Assembly (NCBI GenBank): GCA_026261815.1
Contig: JAMPIT010000059.1
Span: forward strand, 21,252,001 to 21,316,000
Direction of reading: 5' to 3'
DNA: 64,000 nt
DNA from: Monarcha castaneiventris obscurior
Taxonomy: Eukaryota; Chordata; Aves; Passeriformes; Monarchidae
Part shown: positions 36,301 to 48,560 of the stretch, one piece after another
Layout: each line of letters begins with the position of its first letter
Numbering within the stretch: the stretch's first letter is position 1
Notes under the pieces: generated by a model
Database searches by the model: none
Told to the model about the DNA's origin: nothing
Seen by the model: the letters and a program-made list of their open reading frames with translations, nothing else
Program-made: the position numbers and the translations under genes

Positions 36301-38579
36301 CTTTTGCTCTCCTAAAAATTATAAATTTCAGTACTAGGCAAACACCAAATTCATCATGTGAAAAACTATGTTAAAAAGATTATTTATGTAGTTTCAAGTT
36401 TACTAAGAAAAGTTCCTAAATTAGATGTATCAAAAGGACTGATCACAACCCTAAAATTACAAATTTTATCTTTAATACACTTATCCAAATCAGGAAATTA
36501 AGAGTGAAGAAAAAATATATTCTGTCAACAATTAGAGACAGAAAAATGCTTATTGAGGTTTTGTTTTACCAAGTTACAAAACTGAGCATGTTAGGAAGAA
36601 TTTAAGTCATCACATTCATGGATGAGATCTTAGAGATTTGAACTGTAAGTTGTTTAGGGTACCATTGAAGTCTACACAGTCAGAGCATCTGCTCCCCAAC
36701 CTACTTCTGCTATTATAACTGCAAAATGCAAAAGGGTCCTCCAACATGCAAAACTGAAAATCAGGCATTTTCAGTCAGCAAGAAAAATGTACGAAGGCTA
36801 AAATCTGGCAAAATGACAGGACTTTTCAGGGAAAATTTTGCATGGATTTTTTTGTTTGTTATTTTTTTCTTTTTTTTTTGGTTGGTTTGTTTTTTCCTAA
36901 GAATTCTCCAGAAAAACAAGATGTCTATAGCAGTTGTTCTCTTCAGTATTATATCTTATGCAAGACTGTGAAGTGCTTGTATCTTACTACAAGAAAGCAT
37001 GTGTAGTGATCTCTTTTTGGCAGTGGAGAAAGTTCAGCATTTACTGCTCTATTTTTGAAAGAAGCAGCTTTTCTCTCTTTCATTAGGAACATGCCTGTGC
37101 TCAGGTTAATAGTGTTAGGAATGCTACTGGTAGCAAGTTGTTCCAGTTGAGCAACTTATTCATCCCACATCAGAATACTCAAATTGCAGCTTGAAACAGC
37201 TGCTCACCTCTTCCAGAGGGTTGTTGCTATTATGGAAGTGTTTCTTCTGCTGGTTCTCTGGCTAATAGATACTTACAGGATTGATCTGAAGAAACATGTA
37301 ATAAATCAGGAGTCCATGCACCTGCAAATGGATGAGCACCTCTTCAGTAAATAAAAGTTTTGATTCAGACCTTCCCACATATTTTTCTTCCTGAAACAAT
37401 ATTCTCTCTTGCAATGGGTACAACATTGACCAGTGCAATTGTCTGACAAAAGGAAACAAGGAAGGAACACGTTCAGTAAGCTTTTTGATTGGTAGGAGAT
37501 TATAACTTAGGTAGTAGAAATCTGGTCCAAACGTATAATCTTGTGGACAGTCACTGGGTTTATTTCTATAAACCTATAAATGTCTGTTTTGGCACAGAAA
37601 AGAAGGAGGGATAAGCTTGTGTTAAGTATTGACCTTAAGTCTTACAGTATCCTGCTGCATGAAACTGAAATTCCAAAATATAACTGATCTAACCGAAGTA
37701 TTTATTCAAGAAAAATTCACTTTTTTCCTAGGCATACCAAATATATTGCATATCTCTACATCTGATTTTATTTTTTAATCTTTATTTGATAATTTGTTTG
37801 CTTTTTTTCATCACATACATGCAACACACACATGCATTTAAGCATTGTGCAAATATTCTGTCAAGTTTCTCATATTTTAATGGCTTAGAGTGCAGAGAAA
37901 CTTGGAGTACAGATGTTCGTTTACGTCTTTAGACAACAAAAGATATAGTCCTACAAATTAGTAATGTTGGATATATTCTATATCCTGACCTACCAAAAAT
38001 GAGCAGCAGTTAGGAAATTGTTTTTATTTATATGTTTACTTCCCCCTCTTCACAGTCATCATGACCTACCAAAATGAGGTCAGAATTTGAACTTACTGTG
38101 CTCTTTGCCATTTAGTTTATGTATGTGATTTGAATTCCAGATGCTTCATTAAGGGCACACCAGCAGGTCAAGACTTGTCTCATGTTATAAAATAAACACC
38201 GCTGAAATGAGAATTTGCCAATTACTGCAGAATGGAGCAATAAGTATTATTTGGATTAAGAACAGCACATGAATCTTCTACCAAATTACAACTGAGTCAA
38301 GGTGAGAAAAAGTCTCGCAAAAAAAAATTAGTTTCTTTTGGACTGATTATTCAGTACAAAAACACCCACGTACAATTGCAGATCTTTTCTAAACCACCCA
38401 AGCATCAATACATAACACAGACAGGTAAAGAAAATATAAAGTTGCATATCAATTAGTCAAAAAACTGCACCTGCTAGCACAGTTCTCTTCATAATCGCTG
38501 GACACGCAAGAGCCCACATCTAAACTCACCACTGGACACTGCCTCCGTTTCCATCAGTAAGTAAAATTAGTGAAGTAAG
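36301..38579. other. AT-rich stretch with no supported gene
   Basis: It contains a T/G low-complexity run at about 36846-36896. The minus-strand frame at 37262-37459 and others are short and unremarkable. Confidence 0.4.
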
Positions 38580-40690
38580 AATTATAGAATGACTTGGATT
38601 GGAAGGGACCTAATTGCCACGGACAGGGACAGCGTTTACTAGACCAGGTTGCTCAAATCTCTATCCAACCTGGCCATGAATGATCCCAGGGATGGAACAT
38701 CCACAACTTCTGTGGGCAACCTGTTCCAGTGCCTCACCATCTCCACAATAAAATTTTTTTTTCCTTCTAATACAAACCTACTGTCTTTCACTTTGAAACT
38801 ATTCTCCTTTGTCCTTTCAGTACATGCCCTTGTGAAAAGTCTCTCTCCATCATCTTTGTAGGCTCCCTTCAGGTACTAGAAAGCCACAATCAAGTAACCC
38901 CCAAGCCTTATCTTTTCTAGGTTGAACAATCCCAATTCTGTCGGTTTTTTCTTGCAGGAGAGATTTTCCATCCCTCTAATCATCTTGGTGACCTTCTCTG
39001 GACTTGCTCCAACACGCCCCTGTCCTGTTATTGCTGGGGACCCCAGAGCTGCATACAATGTTCCAGGTGGGGTCTCACCAGAGCAGAGGGGCAGAATCCC
39101 CTCCCTCACCCTGCTGCCCACACTGCTTTGGATGCAGCCCAGGATACATTTGGCTTTCTGGACTGTGAGTGCATATTTTTGGGTCATGTCCAGCCTCTCG
39201 CCCACCAGCACCCCCAGGTCCTTCTGGGCAGGGCTGCTCTGATCTGTTCATCCCCAGCCTGTGTTGGTAATGGGGGTTGCCCTTACCCAGGTAGAGCACC
39301 TTGCACTTGGTCCGGTTAAACCTCATTAAATTCCCATGGGCCCACTTCTTGGGCTTGTCCACCTCCTTTTGAATGCCTCAGATCCATCAACTGTATCACT
39401 CAGCTTGGCGTCATCTGCAAACTTGCTGAGGCTGCACTTGATCCTTTTGTCATTAATGAAGTTATTAAATAACACTGATTCCAATACAGAACTCTAAGGG
39501 ACTCCACTTGTCACTGATGTCCATTGAGACTTTGAGCCATTGACCAGTATCCTCTGGATGTGACCATCCAACCAATTCCATATCCACCAAACAGTCCACC
39601 CATCAAATTCATCTCCAGTTTAGAGAAAAGATTATTCTTGGTGTTCGTGTGAAAGGCTTTCCAGATAAATGACTCTAATAATCCTTCCCATGTCTACTGA
39701 TGTAGTCATCCTGTCATAGATGGTCACTGGGTTGGTCAGGCAGGACCTGCCCTTGGTGAAGTTGTGCCAGCTGTCCCAAATCAGCTCCCCATTCTCCATG
39801 TGCCTTACTAGGTAAGGCTGACAGGCTGGGGGTTCATAGGGTCCTCCTTTCTACTCTTTTTAGAGATGGGTTTAAAATATTTACCTTTTTCAAGTCACTT
39901 GGGACTTCACCTGCCTGCCATAATTTTTCAAATATCAGGAAGAGTGACTTGGCAACTACATGAGCCAGTTCCCTCCGGGCTCTGAGATGCATCCCATCAA
40001 GTCACATAGACTGGTCCTCACTTAGAGTGGGAGGGACTTTGCTCCTCCTGCCCCCATCCTGCTGTCCATCCACACAAGAGATGTGAGAAGAGAGGTTACC
40101 ATTGAAGACTGAGGCAAAGAAGTTGAGTACCTCAGCCTTCTCCTCATCCGCTGTTATCAGTTTGCCAGCATTATTTATTGGGGGGGATACTCCTTCTTTG
40201 ACTTTCCTTTTCTGGTTGATGTACCTGTACCTTCATATTATTCTTTGCATCCCTTGTCAGGTTCAGTTCTAGCTTCACCTTGGCCTTCCCTACACATCCT
40301 AACTTCATCTCTTCCCAGGTTACCTGTCCTTGTTTCCACTGTCTGTGCATTTGCTTTTTCCATTTAGTTTGAGCAGCAGTTTTCTACTCAGCCATACCAG
40401 GTCTTGCCTTGCCCAGTTTCTTGCTCCTGGGAATTGATAGGTCTTGCACTCCATGGAAGACTTCCTTAAAGATCTGCCGCCTCTGTTCTGCTCTCTTGTT
40501 CCTGAGGACAGTCCCCCAGGGGATACTATTGACTATCTCCTTAAAGAGCTGGGAAGTTTGCTTTCCTAAAGTTCAGGGACCTAATGTTACTCCATATGTG
40601 ATCCATATCCTTCAGGACTGCAAATTCCACCAATGCATGATCATTGCCACTGAGGATGTCTCCAGTCTTGAAATCTCTGATTAGCTTGGG
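38580..40690 (-). mobile_element. CR1 LINE, about 2.1 kb, longest copy in the window
   Basis: Read on the minus strand, the element ends at about 38580, just after the complement of ATAGAATGACTTGGATTGG. It extends back through the ORF2 C-terminal region: minus-strand frames at 38876-39211 and 39075-39362 show [20 protein letters not shown] and [12 protein letters not shown]. It then continues into more upstream CR1 ORF2 sequence up to about 40690 (plus-strand GACTGAGGCAAAGAAGTTGA, AAAGATCTGCCGCCTCTGTT). Frameshifts and stops break the ORF throughout. One region near 39805 seems shortened relative to the consensus I remember. It is 5'-truncated and inactive. Confidence 0.92.
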
Positions 40691-43099
40691 AAATATTTCC
40701 TTAAAATTAAACAAGTGCAGGTAATGAAAGTTGCTGTGATAGCGTAAGTACCAACATCCAAATTTTAAATATAACAGAGGTATTCTAAAATCTATGCCTT
40801 TGTCAAATGTACTTCCTCCCCAGCCCTTTCATAAGGATTTGTTGAAATAAGGTTAACAGACAACTTGTGTGCATTTCTGATCTCTATAAAATATTCATTG
40901 TGATACAATACACAATTAGTGTCGAACCTCTTTATTGTAAGGTGGATAAATTTTTTTTCTTCTTGTAATCTGGATGCAGATAATGAGGTGAACTATGTGG
41001 CCCATGTTATTATTGCCAAGATATTTAAGTCCCAGACAAAGTACTTGCATTTCTCAACACCCTGAAGAAATACTCTGCAGCCCCTAGGATAGTGAAAAGA
41101 ATTAATTTGTTTTGCCAGGATGATTTTGTTCAGAATATTTCTACAGCATTAAACATCAAGTTAGACATTTTAAACTAGTCCTCCTCCCATTTATGAAATC
41201 AGACCACTCTGTGGTGGGAGCTACTTTATGATGAGAATGAAGAAGGTTCCTCCATTGCAGAAGTACCACTAGTGCTGCATAAATGGCAAGAAACATCTGA
41301 GACCTTGATTTTTCTGCCCTACACTGTGCCCAATACCAAGTTCAAAGACATTCTCCTAGCGGGGCACCACAGCTCCATGATGCCCTTTGTGCAAGGGGGT
41401 TGTAAAATGCAGCAGTCTCACAGACTGAGACATTTCTCTTGAGAAACTTCGCTTCATGGAATGGGTGCAGGAAGAACCTACCAGGGGTGGCAACTCGTCA
41501 GTCTGGTTGCATGGTCTCATGCCCATCTCACAAACATAGGAGTTTCCTCACTAGCTCGCATATATTGGGGTGAGGCTATAGCATGAACTAAGCATAAGCA
41601 CAGAGATAACTCCTCCAAAGTAGCTATGACAAAAGGTCATCCTTAAGCTTATTCTAACTTAGGCTGGCACTAATCATCCGTGTCTCATTAGTGTCAGGCA
41701 TATTTAGTCAGAAGTGTCAAACTGTCACAAGCATTCCTCAGTAAACGCTTACTGCCCCTGCTAAGTAGCTGTAAATTCAGCCTCATATAGCAGCAACAAC
41801 TGTGACATAAGTATTTCTATTAGTGAAAACACTGCACACAAGTCTCTCTCTGAAAATTATTATTGTAGAAAGCCTTGCTACAGATAATTTTTTTTTTATC
41901 CCCTAGCACAGCTGCCAATGGGGCTGTATTGCCTTTCCTTTCCTTCTTGTTGCATATAATTTTAAAACATACAAAACTGCAGATGACCTAACAGAACCTG
42001 TTCTGTTTACCTGCAGACGCTGCTTTGCTTGGAAAGCAAATCTACTGAAGAACTATAGAGGTCTTCAAGTCCCTGTGGAACATCTTTTGTTCTTTTTCTG
42101 AGCCAAAACCATGTTGAATTACCTCAGAAATTAATAACTACCCATAGCATAATACAAACCTTCCTAGAAAAGACTTGGGTCCTCTTTACAGGTGCTGGAA
42201 ACATGAATAAGACAAAGGAAAAAGATAACACTGCAAAAGAGCTCATGGGCAAATTGCTTTTAGCTCTGTCTTTAGGGGTTTTTGGTGATGAATATAACTA
42301 TATAATATATTGACAGGGTTTTGGTTATGAATATAAACCAAACTTTTCACAAGTGGTCAGTGAGGCCCTGCTTGTAATTCCCTTCCACTGATACTCCAAG
42401 TTTCAGTTCACTGAAACTATAAATACTGACCCCTATATATGAGGTTAGTGGGAGACAGACTTTAAAATCAAGGAGTGGGATAAAAAGCCAAATACTTTAG
42501 AAATGGATAAATTCACAGTATGGAAGCACCATGAAGACATATAGGAAGAGGCAAGCCAACAGCCTGCAGCATGTCAATGTGTATCTAAAATTTCCATGAA
42601 CCTGTCTTTTTCTGTGCAGTAGGCATAAGCAGCTTGTTTTTCGCTAAAAGAAAAATAAATTTTCTTAACCTCTGCCTGGTAAGTGCATTTGGATGGTTAC
42701 TATGCAAGGAAAAAAGTTAGTAAAAAATCACACTCAAGCTAAATCTAGTATAATTAGTTCACTGCCTATGCCATAGAACAGTGATTAGCACAGAAAAGTA
42801 CATGCAAAATTAAGTCACATATCTCCATGTTCAAATACTGTGACTGAAATACGGTCTGAGCTATACAGGAATCAACAACAAAATGTGCCTGCTGATTTGC
42901 TGAATATACTTTACAGCGCCTTGAGCAAAATACAGTAATTATAGCAACAGACATAGACAGAAATCTTACAAGGGTTTGGCAAACAAGGATTCCATGAAAA
43001 AATGAATTCTAGTATTCCTTTAGGCTTAACTTGGACTTTAACCTTTTTTTCAAAGTCATTTTATGTCAGCCTTGGTGGTAACCAAACTAGAGGAGGAAA
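40691..43099. other. AT-rich stretch with an unassigned slightly GC-richer patch
   Basis: Sequence at about 41190-41600 is less AT-rich than its surroundings and might be an old repeat, but no family was recognised. The rest has no gene or repeat I can support. Confidence 0.4.
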
Positions 43100-43700
43100 G
43101 CTTTGCCATATTTTTGTTCCAAGTACCAGAGACCAACGAGGACAGGATCACTGGAAGAGACAGGGTGACCCAGGAGCCAAGGGCAACACTTTCAGGTAAG
43201 GCTCTCACCAATACAACACAATCCCACACCAGGTCACTGCAGCGAGGTCGATCTGCACCCCTAGACATGACAAAGTAACACTCCAGCCAGTCCCAGGGGC
43301 TGTGCAACAGAGTCCAGACAGGAGTAGCAGTAGACATGGACAAAGATAGGACCAGAGAAAACCCACCTACCATGTACATCCAAGGTTCACTGAGGAGTCA
43401 GAGCTGGAGACAAGGCTGTAGCACAGATCCAAGTGCATGTAAGAGAAAAGACTACCCTAAAACCAGGTTCAAGACCCAGAGAGGAGACAAAACTGCCACA
43501 CTACTTAGATTTGGAGTCTGTCTAGGAAGCCCAGTCAGTGAGGCATTCCAAAGAAAACTCATATAAGGTCCAGTTACCTTGGTGTGAGTTCACAGGGATC
43601 CATGGACAGGGCAGGGGGCACATAAGGCCATCAGGGCAACTAAGGCATCACAGCTGACAGGGATTATGAGCAGGGTCAGAATCTTCTAAACCAGCTGTTT
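43100..43700. other. GC-richer block of unknown origin
   Basis: About 600 bases are visibly richer in G and C than the flanks and rich in AGAC, CCAG and CAGG words. Open frames on both strands overlap here (43063-43278 and 43336-43566 plus, 43056-43379 minus). None resembles a known domain, and no LTR ends, TSD, octamer tail or tandem period could be established. It may be a decayed retroelement or an ancient repeat. Confidence 0.35.
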
Positions 43701-46700
43701 TCTTGCCAACAAAGAGTTAATGGATTTATAAGTTGGTAATGTTTTCATCCTGGTTCAATGTGCTGCTCCAGTTATGGCCAGAGCAGCTTTTACATATGCA
43801 CATGAAAACTGCACTAGTATGAGAATGATAGAATGGCCAAATTGGGGTGGATTTTTATCAAAGTGCCAAGAGGCACATCCTTTATCCCAGGCACCTGCTG
43901 GGTCCTTTGCCTGCCTTTTTAGTATGCTGACTGGTGAAAGCACAGCAAGTGCTATGTCTGCTCTATAACTGTATGCAAACTCGCTGGCAGCTAAGAGTTA
44001 AAAGTCTGTTCAGTTCTTCTGCTACCCCTTAGCTGAGACAGCAGCTTAATTTTTCTCATAGTTGATGATTTTTACAAATTCTGTGATAATTTGATGTCCT
44101 TGAAACCTTTGAAACTGGCACTTGGAGACAAAACAAGTGGGGACTAATATGACAGTATTATTGAACAGGTCTTGTTTCCTTACAAGCCAAGTGAAAACAC
44201 ATCAGCCATGAAGCAGGCAGTGAACATAAAAAATTTCAGCCTAAAATCTTCAGCCTGTCAATGCCTTAGGGAATTAGAATTGACAATATTAAGGAAAACA
44301 CAATACAATATCTCTTCTCTCCTATCTTATCAACTCCAGTTTTTCCCTAAAATCATTGAAATGAAATAAATATGTATGAAGTATGGCTAAAATATTAGAT
44401 CAGTGTGATATAATTAGATAAATATAGTATAATTAGATGAATTGCACTATATACTGTAACCCAGTAATGCTGTATCAAAAAATATCAGCCACTACTAATG
44501 TAAAAGTATGCAATGAAAAGCAGCCTTTACACTCAGATTCTGTTTTACATTAAGTGGATAAGAGATGTGGTAGCAAATAAAACTAAGAGGGTAAGAGATG
44601 TAGCGGCTAACAAAATTATTAGTGATTCCAAATGAAAAAGTATAAAACAGAAAATATTAGCGTTTTGTGTCCTAGATTTTACTTCCATTTCGAAGTTGAT
44701 TCTCCTTGATCTTTAATGACTGCTGTACTTTTTAGATTTTTTTTCAGATTTTCATTTACAATCACTTTCTTTATCCACCCACCGAAAAGAAATGGTGCAA
44801 AAACCTGTTTAACTTAGGCTGATGAGGAAGTAAATGCACAAGTTTCATATAGTATTAGAATATTATTACATAATTGTGGTCAAAATTTATGCCTGTAAGG
44901 ATCTTACAGTATTTTCTGCATGTTGACTATTATATTGTTTGTTCAGAAATAGCTAATACTATGTTATATATGAAAAATAGCAAAGCTTGCTAAAGTAGTG
45001 TTGGAGATGTGGTTTATACTACGACAAGCCGTAGGAATATATTTCTTGTTTCTCTGCATCCTCAGATGTCCAACTGATTTCACTCTATTAATTATTTTAC
45101 ATATACTACTCTTAATATTTTAATATTTGAAAAAACCTCCTGGGAAGTTACTGTGAAAAGACCATATTGTCAGAAACCGCAGTGAGGAATTCTCACAGAA
45201 TTCACTACAATACACTAAAATATTCTCACAAAATAACTGTCAAAAGAGCATGGATTTCCAAATGGTTGATGACACAATTTATTAAACCAAAGAAAAATGT
45301 GGGTTATTTATTGAGTGCCAATGTAACCAGTCGCTTAAGGGTATATTATGCAATTAATAGGATGGTCAATGTAGCCCACACAAGATGCTGTAGGAGCAGC
45401 TATTGCATGGGTTTTTTTTACCCAAATGGCCCTCTGAAGCCCTCCGCAGTCATTGATAAGAATAAGGCATCCACCTTGCCTGAAAAAGATTCTGTGAGTG
45501 CAGATCACTGTTGCACAACACTGCACCCATGCACACAAGCATGCACATGAAAACAGAACTTGTCTGTCTTTTAATGGGAATATCAAACAATTAAAACCCA
45601 TGCTATATAATAGCATGGAAGTTATTTTAGGAAGCAATTCTACTTTTTTTCACAGGAAAAAAAAACTTTTAAATTGTTTGTTGAACTCTGCTGACCATGA
45701 TTGCTATATTTAATCTCTGTTTTAGAGGGTCAAACATTACTGGCATTTATTTTTGCATTTACGCTGAGAATATCTATCTGAACAAGACATTAATTTACTG
45801 GGGAGCTGAGAACCAGAGCAACCAGGTTTCTCTTCACGGCTGTTATTTTAAGAAAGCCTAATGTTAGACTCTCAAGTCTAACATTCATTCGGTATTCCTC
45901 TGTATTATGTTGCTAAAATTTTCCTACTCTAAAAATAGTTTCTGCCATTTAGTAGAACACATTATAATTTTTACCTCTGCTTCATCTCTATTTCCCCAAT
46001 AACTAAATTCTCACTTCAGTTATAATTTATGCAAATACTTGCATGGTTTAGGTGGTTTACATTTCAAGTCCACTTGGCGTAAATTTTTGAACTGTGCCCT
46101 TTGATGTGATCAGGTGAGCTAGGAAAAGACATGTTCACCTCCTGGATTATATTAACGTAATCTCAAACTTTTGAAAACTCTAGCCCTATGTAGTCACACA
46201 AGCATTTCACATATTCAGAGATTTTCTGCTTAAAACTGATTTAAGCTGAGCCACTGAGAGATAAACATTCAGAGCATTAACTGAACAGACCCAGGCTACA
46301 ACAGGGAGGAGTCATAAGGGACTGTTTGTCTCGGATGACATTTAATTATAATGAGCAGAATCCAGGTTATTAGCAGAATATATCTGCATGGGTGTTATTG
46401 AATGAAATCTATTGAAAAGGAAAAAAAGATAAAACGAACATTCAAAATTTTATATAATGTCACAGGAAAAAATCTTGATGCTTTATTTTCTCCTCTTAAA
46501 GCTAGTAATTCATGTAAAATATCGAGACAGTAAATTAGTATACAATTCATAAAACCAGTTCCTCTTCCCTCACTGTTACAAGTTTTGGAGCTTTTAAAGG
46601 AATTGATCTTGATTGTGAACAACAGAGTCAGAAATTCTGGAATGAATTAGATCTTGTGCTTCTTCATGTTCATCCATTATGTGTAATACGAAGTGACACT

Positions 46701-48510
46701 GTGAGCCAGAAAAAAAATTTCTTTCACCTTCTGCCCCACCATGATTATATCCCCAGGAGCCCTGCTGAGTCACTGTGCTTCCAGATCTACGTAGGCAGAG
46801 CCCCAGACAGTGCCCCAGGGCAGGCAGCATCCTCTCCTTTGATTCCAGTCTTCTTTTCTTCCCTCTCCTTTGCATTTGTAGTGTCTTTCTATATTCCCTT
46901 TCTATAGCTCAGGCCCAATACATTGATATTATAATTTGTAAATCTTTTGAGAGCCCTTCCTCAATCCTTATCAGAAATATATTAGAGGGATCACACCTGC
47001 CAAGTGCCAGCCAGAATCATGCTTTCTGTTTCAACAGCAGCTGTAAAACTAGAAGAAGGTACGTTCCTAGTCTGATAACTCACACCACGTGTATCATGAC
47101 AGTCAGTGGCTCTTGAAGAAAAATATAAAAAGGTAATCAAGTTCCTATGTTCAAATAAGGAATAAGAAATTTTTTATCATGGTATGACAAAAAAAAATAT
47201 AGGCAGATCCTTGAAGAGAGGAATCCAGCAATTCTGAAGTAAATGCAGACTGTATAATATGAATTTCGCCTAATAATTGTCAAAGATTAGTAGCATTAAT
47301 GAAAGATAATTGACTGAACTGTATTACTAAATACAGTTGTTGATTTCTTTTTAATAATTGATGTCTGAAAACACATTTGCAGTTTAGAGCTATGATTTTG
47401 TCACATTGCCTAGCAACCTGTGCAAATATAGAACTGCAGATGCAAAACTACTGACCTTTCTTTCATGCCTGCTTTCCAGTGCTTATTTTTTCTATCCTAC
47501 ACAGCAAAAAAATAAAACCAGAAAAGAGATTTGAAACACTGAACTCTTCAGCATATGCTAAACACTTCAGATAACAAAATCATGAAAATACCTCCGCTTA
47601 ACAGAAGAGCAAACTATTTTATTTAAATAAACTTATAATTTTGCAAGCTGGATGGAGTCTGACGGATCTGTCAGTGCAGAGAGAATGGTTACTCACCCTG
47701 CAATATCTGCGGCTCTTAGGAAGAGTCATCCGTGCAGATTTCTTTCCTAGTGCACAAGTTCAGCGTGGGGGGGATTTTTTTTTTTTAGACCAACAATATC
47801 CACTGAATCTATTCCTGCATTTAAGTATACCTGCATTCAGCCTAAAGGGAGGCTTGAACTACTCATTTCTTTTCTTAGTAAAGATGAAGCTGGATTATTC
47901 AGCAAATGGGAAGAGCACATTCGAAACATAACAGCATGTGGAAGAAAACCAGGGTAACAGCCTACAGAGCTCCTTCCCATAATGCCAAAATACAACTTCC
48001 TTGATTACTTGAGAGTAACGGGGAATGCAGAGTTGAGGGAGAGAGAGAACCTTTTACCACACTGTTTGGGATTGGAAGGCTGAACAATAACACCTGTCAT
48101 AAAAGACTAAATAAGTAACAACATGCATGAAGAAGGAGCTAGGCTGCAGTCAATCTAGGTGATGGAAATACCTCCTTAAAATAAAACATAAGAACCTGGA
48201 TTCCTTTCTTCTTATCACAGATGGAAGCAGATAGCCAAACTAGATCTCAAAATATATATAAAAAAAAAAGAAAATCAGTGTATTTGTAAGTAATAAAAAA
48301 TGTAAATGTACAAACAAAGTTTATGTCAACACTTTCTCTCTGAAATTGTTCCAATACACTTTGCTTAGGATGTTCCCCCAAAAAGCCATTTACAAAGCAG
48401 TCTAACTCCATCCTGAAACTACCTGGTGGTCCGGGTTAGGAGCAAATACTATTCTCAAAAGCCTTATAATAATTTATTTGAAGTATTAGATAGCCTTTTT
48501 AACCTCAAAC
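43701..48510. other. AT-rich stretch with minor tandem duplications, no supported gene
   Basis: TATAATTAGAT occurs twice at a 19-base period (44409-44419, 44428-44438). A 33-base unit containing TAAGAGATGT is duplicated imperfectly at 44557-44622. The 127-codon frame at 45167-45550 is the longest in the window but has no recognisable domain. Frames at 46594-47116 overlap on both strands. A segment at about 47640-47760 is listed separately. Confidence 0.45.
47640..47760. repeat. Possible old interspersed-repeat fragment
   Basis: The words GGTTACTCACCCTGCAATAT and CTGCGGCTCTTAGGAAGAGT followed by CATCCGTGCAG resemble a dispersed amniote repeat that I remember only vaguely (GTTACTCACC...TCTTCGAGA...GTGCAG). 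Three CpGs survive in 60 bases of otherwise AT-rich DNA. The family cannot be named from sequence alone. Confidence 0.25.
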
Positions 48511-48511
48511 A

Positions 48512-48560
48512 AATTTAACAATCTTGTAAATTGTTAAATTGTTTAACAATCTGTTAAGCA
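48512..48560. repeat. Cluster of short perfect inverted repeats
   Basis: AATTTAACAAT (48512-48522) is mirrored by ATTGTTAAATT (48530-48540) across a 7-base loop. It is followed at once by the dyad ATTGTTTAACAAT and CTGTTAAG. Overlapping AACAAT/ATTGTT units allow several alternative hairpins. The AT-rich background makes such dyads fairly common. Confidence 0.6.

Noticed and set aside
45167..45550. Longest open frame in the window (127 codons, plus strand)
   Set aside because: No domain, signal peptide or splice context, and its length is within chance expectation for AT-rich DNA of this size.
46594..47116. Three overlapping long frames on both strands, one with a hydrophobic stretch and a donor-like AAG|GTACGT near 47058
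   Set aside because: Opposing frames occupy the same bases, and no matching acceptor or partner exon was found.
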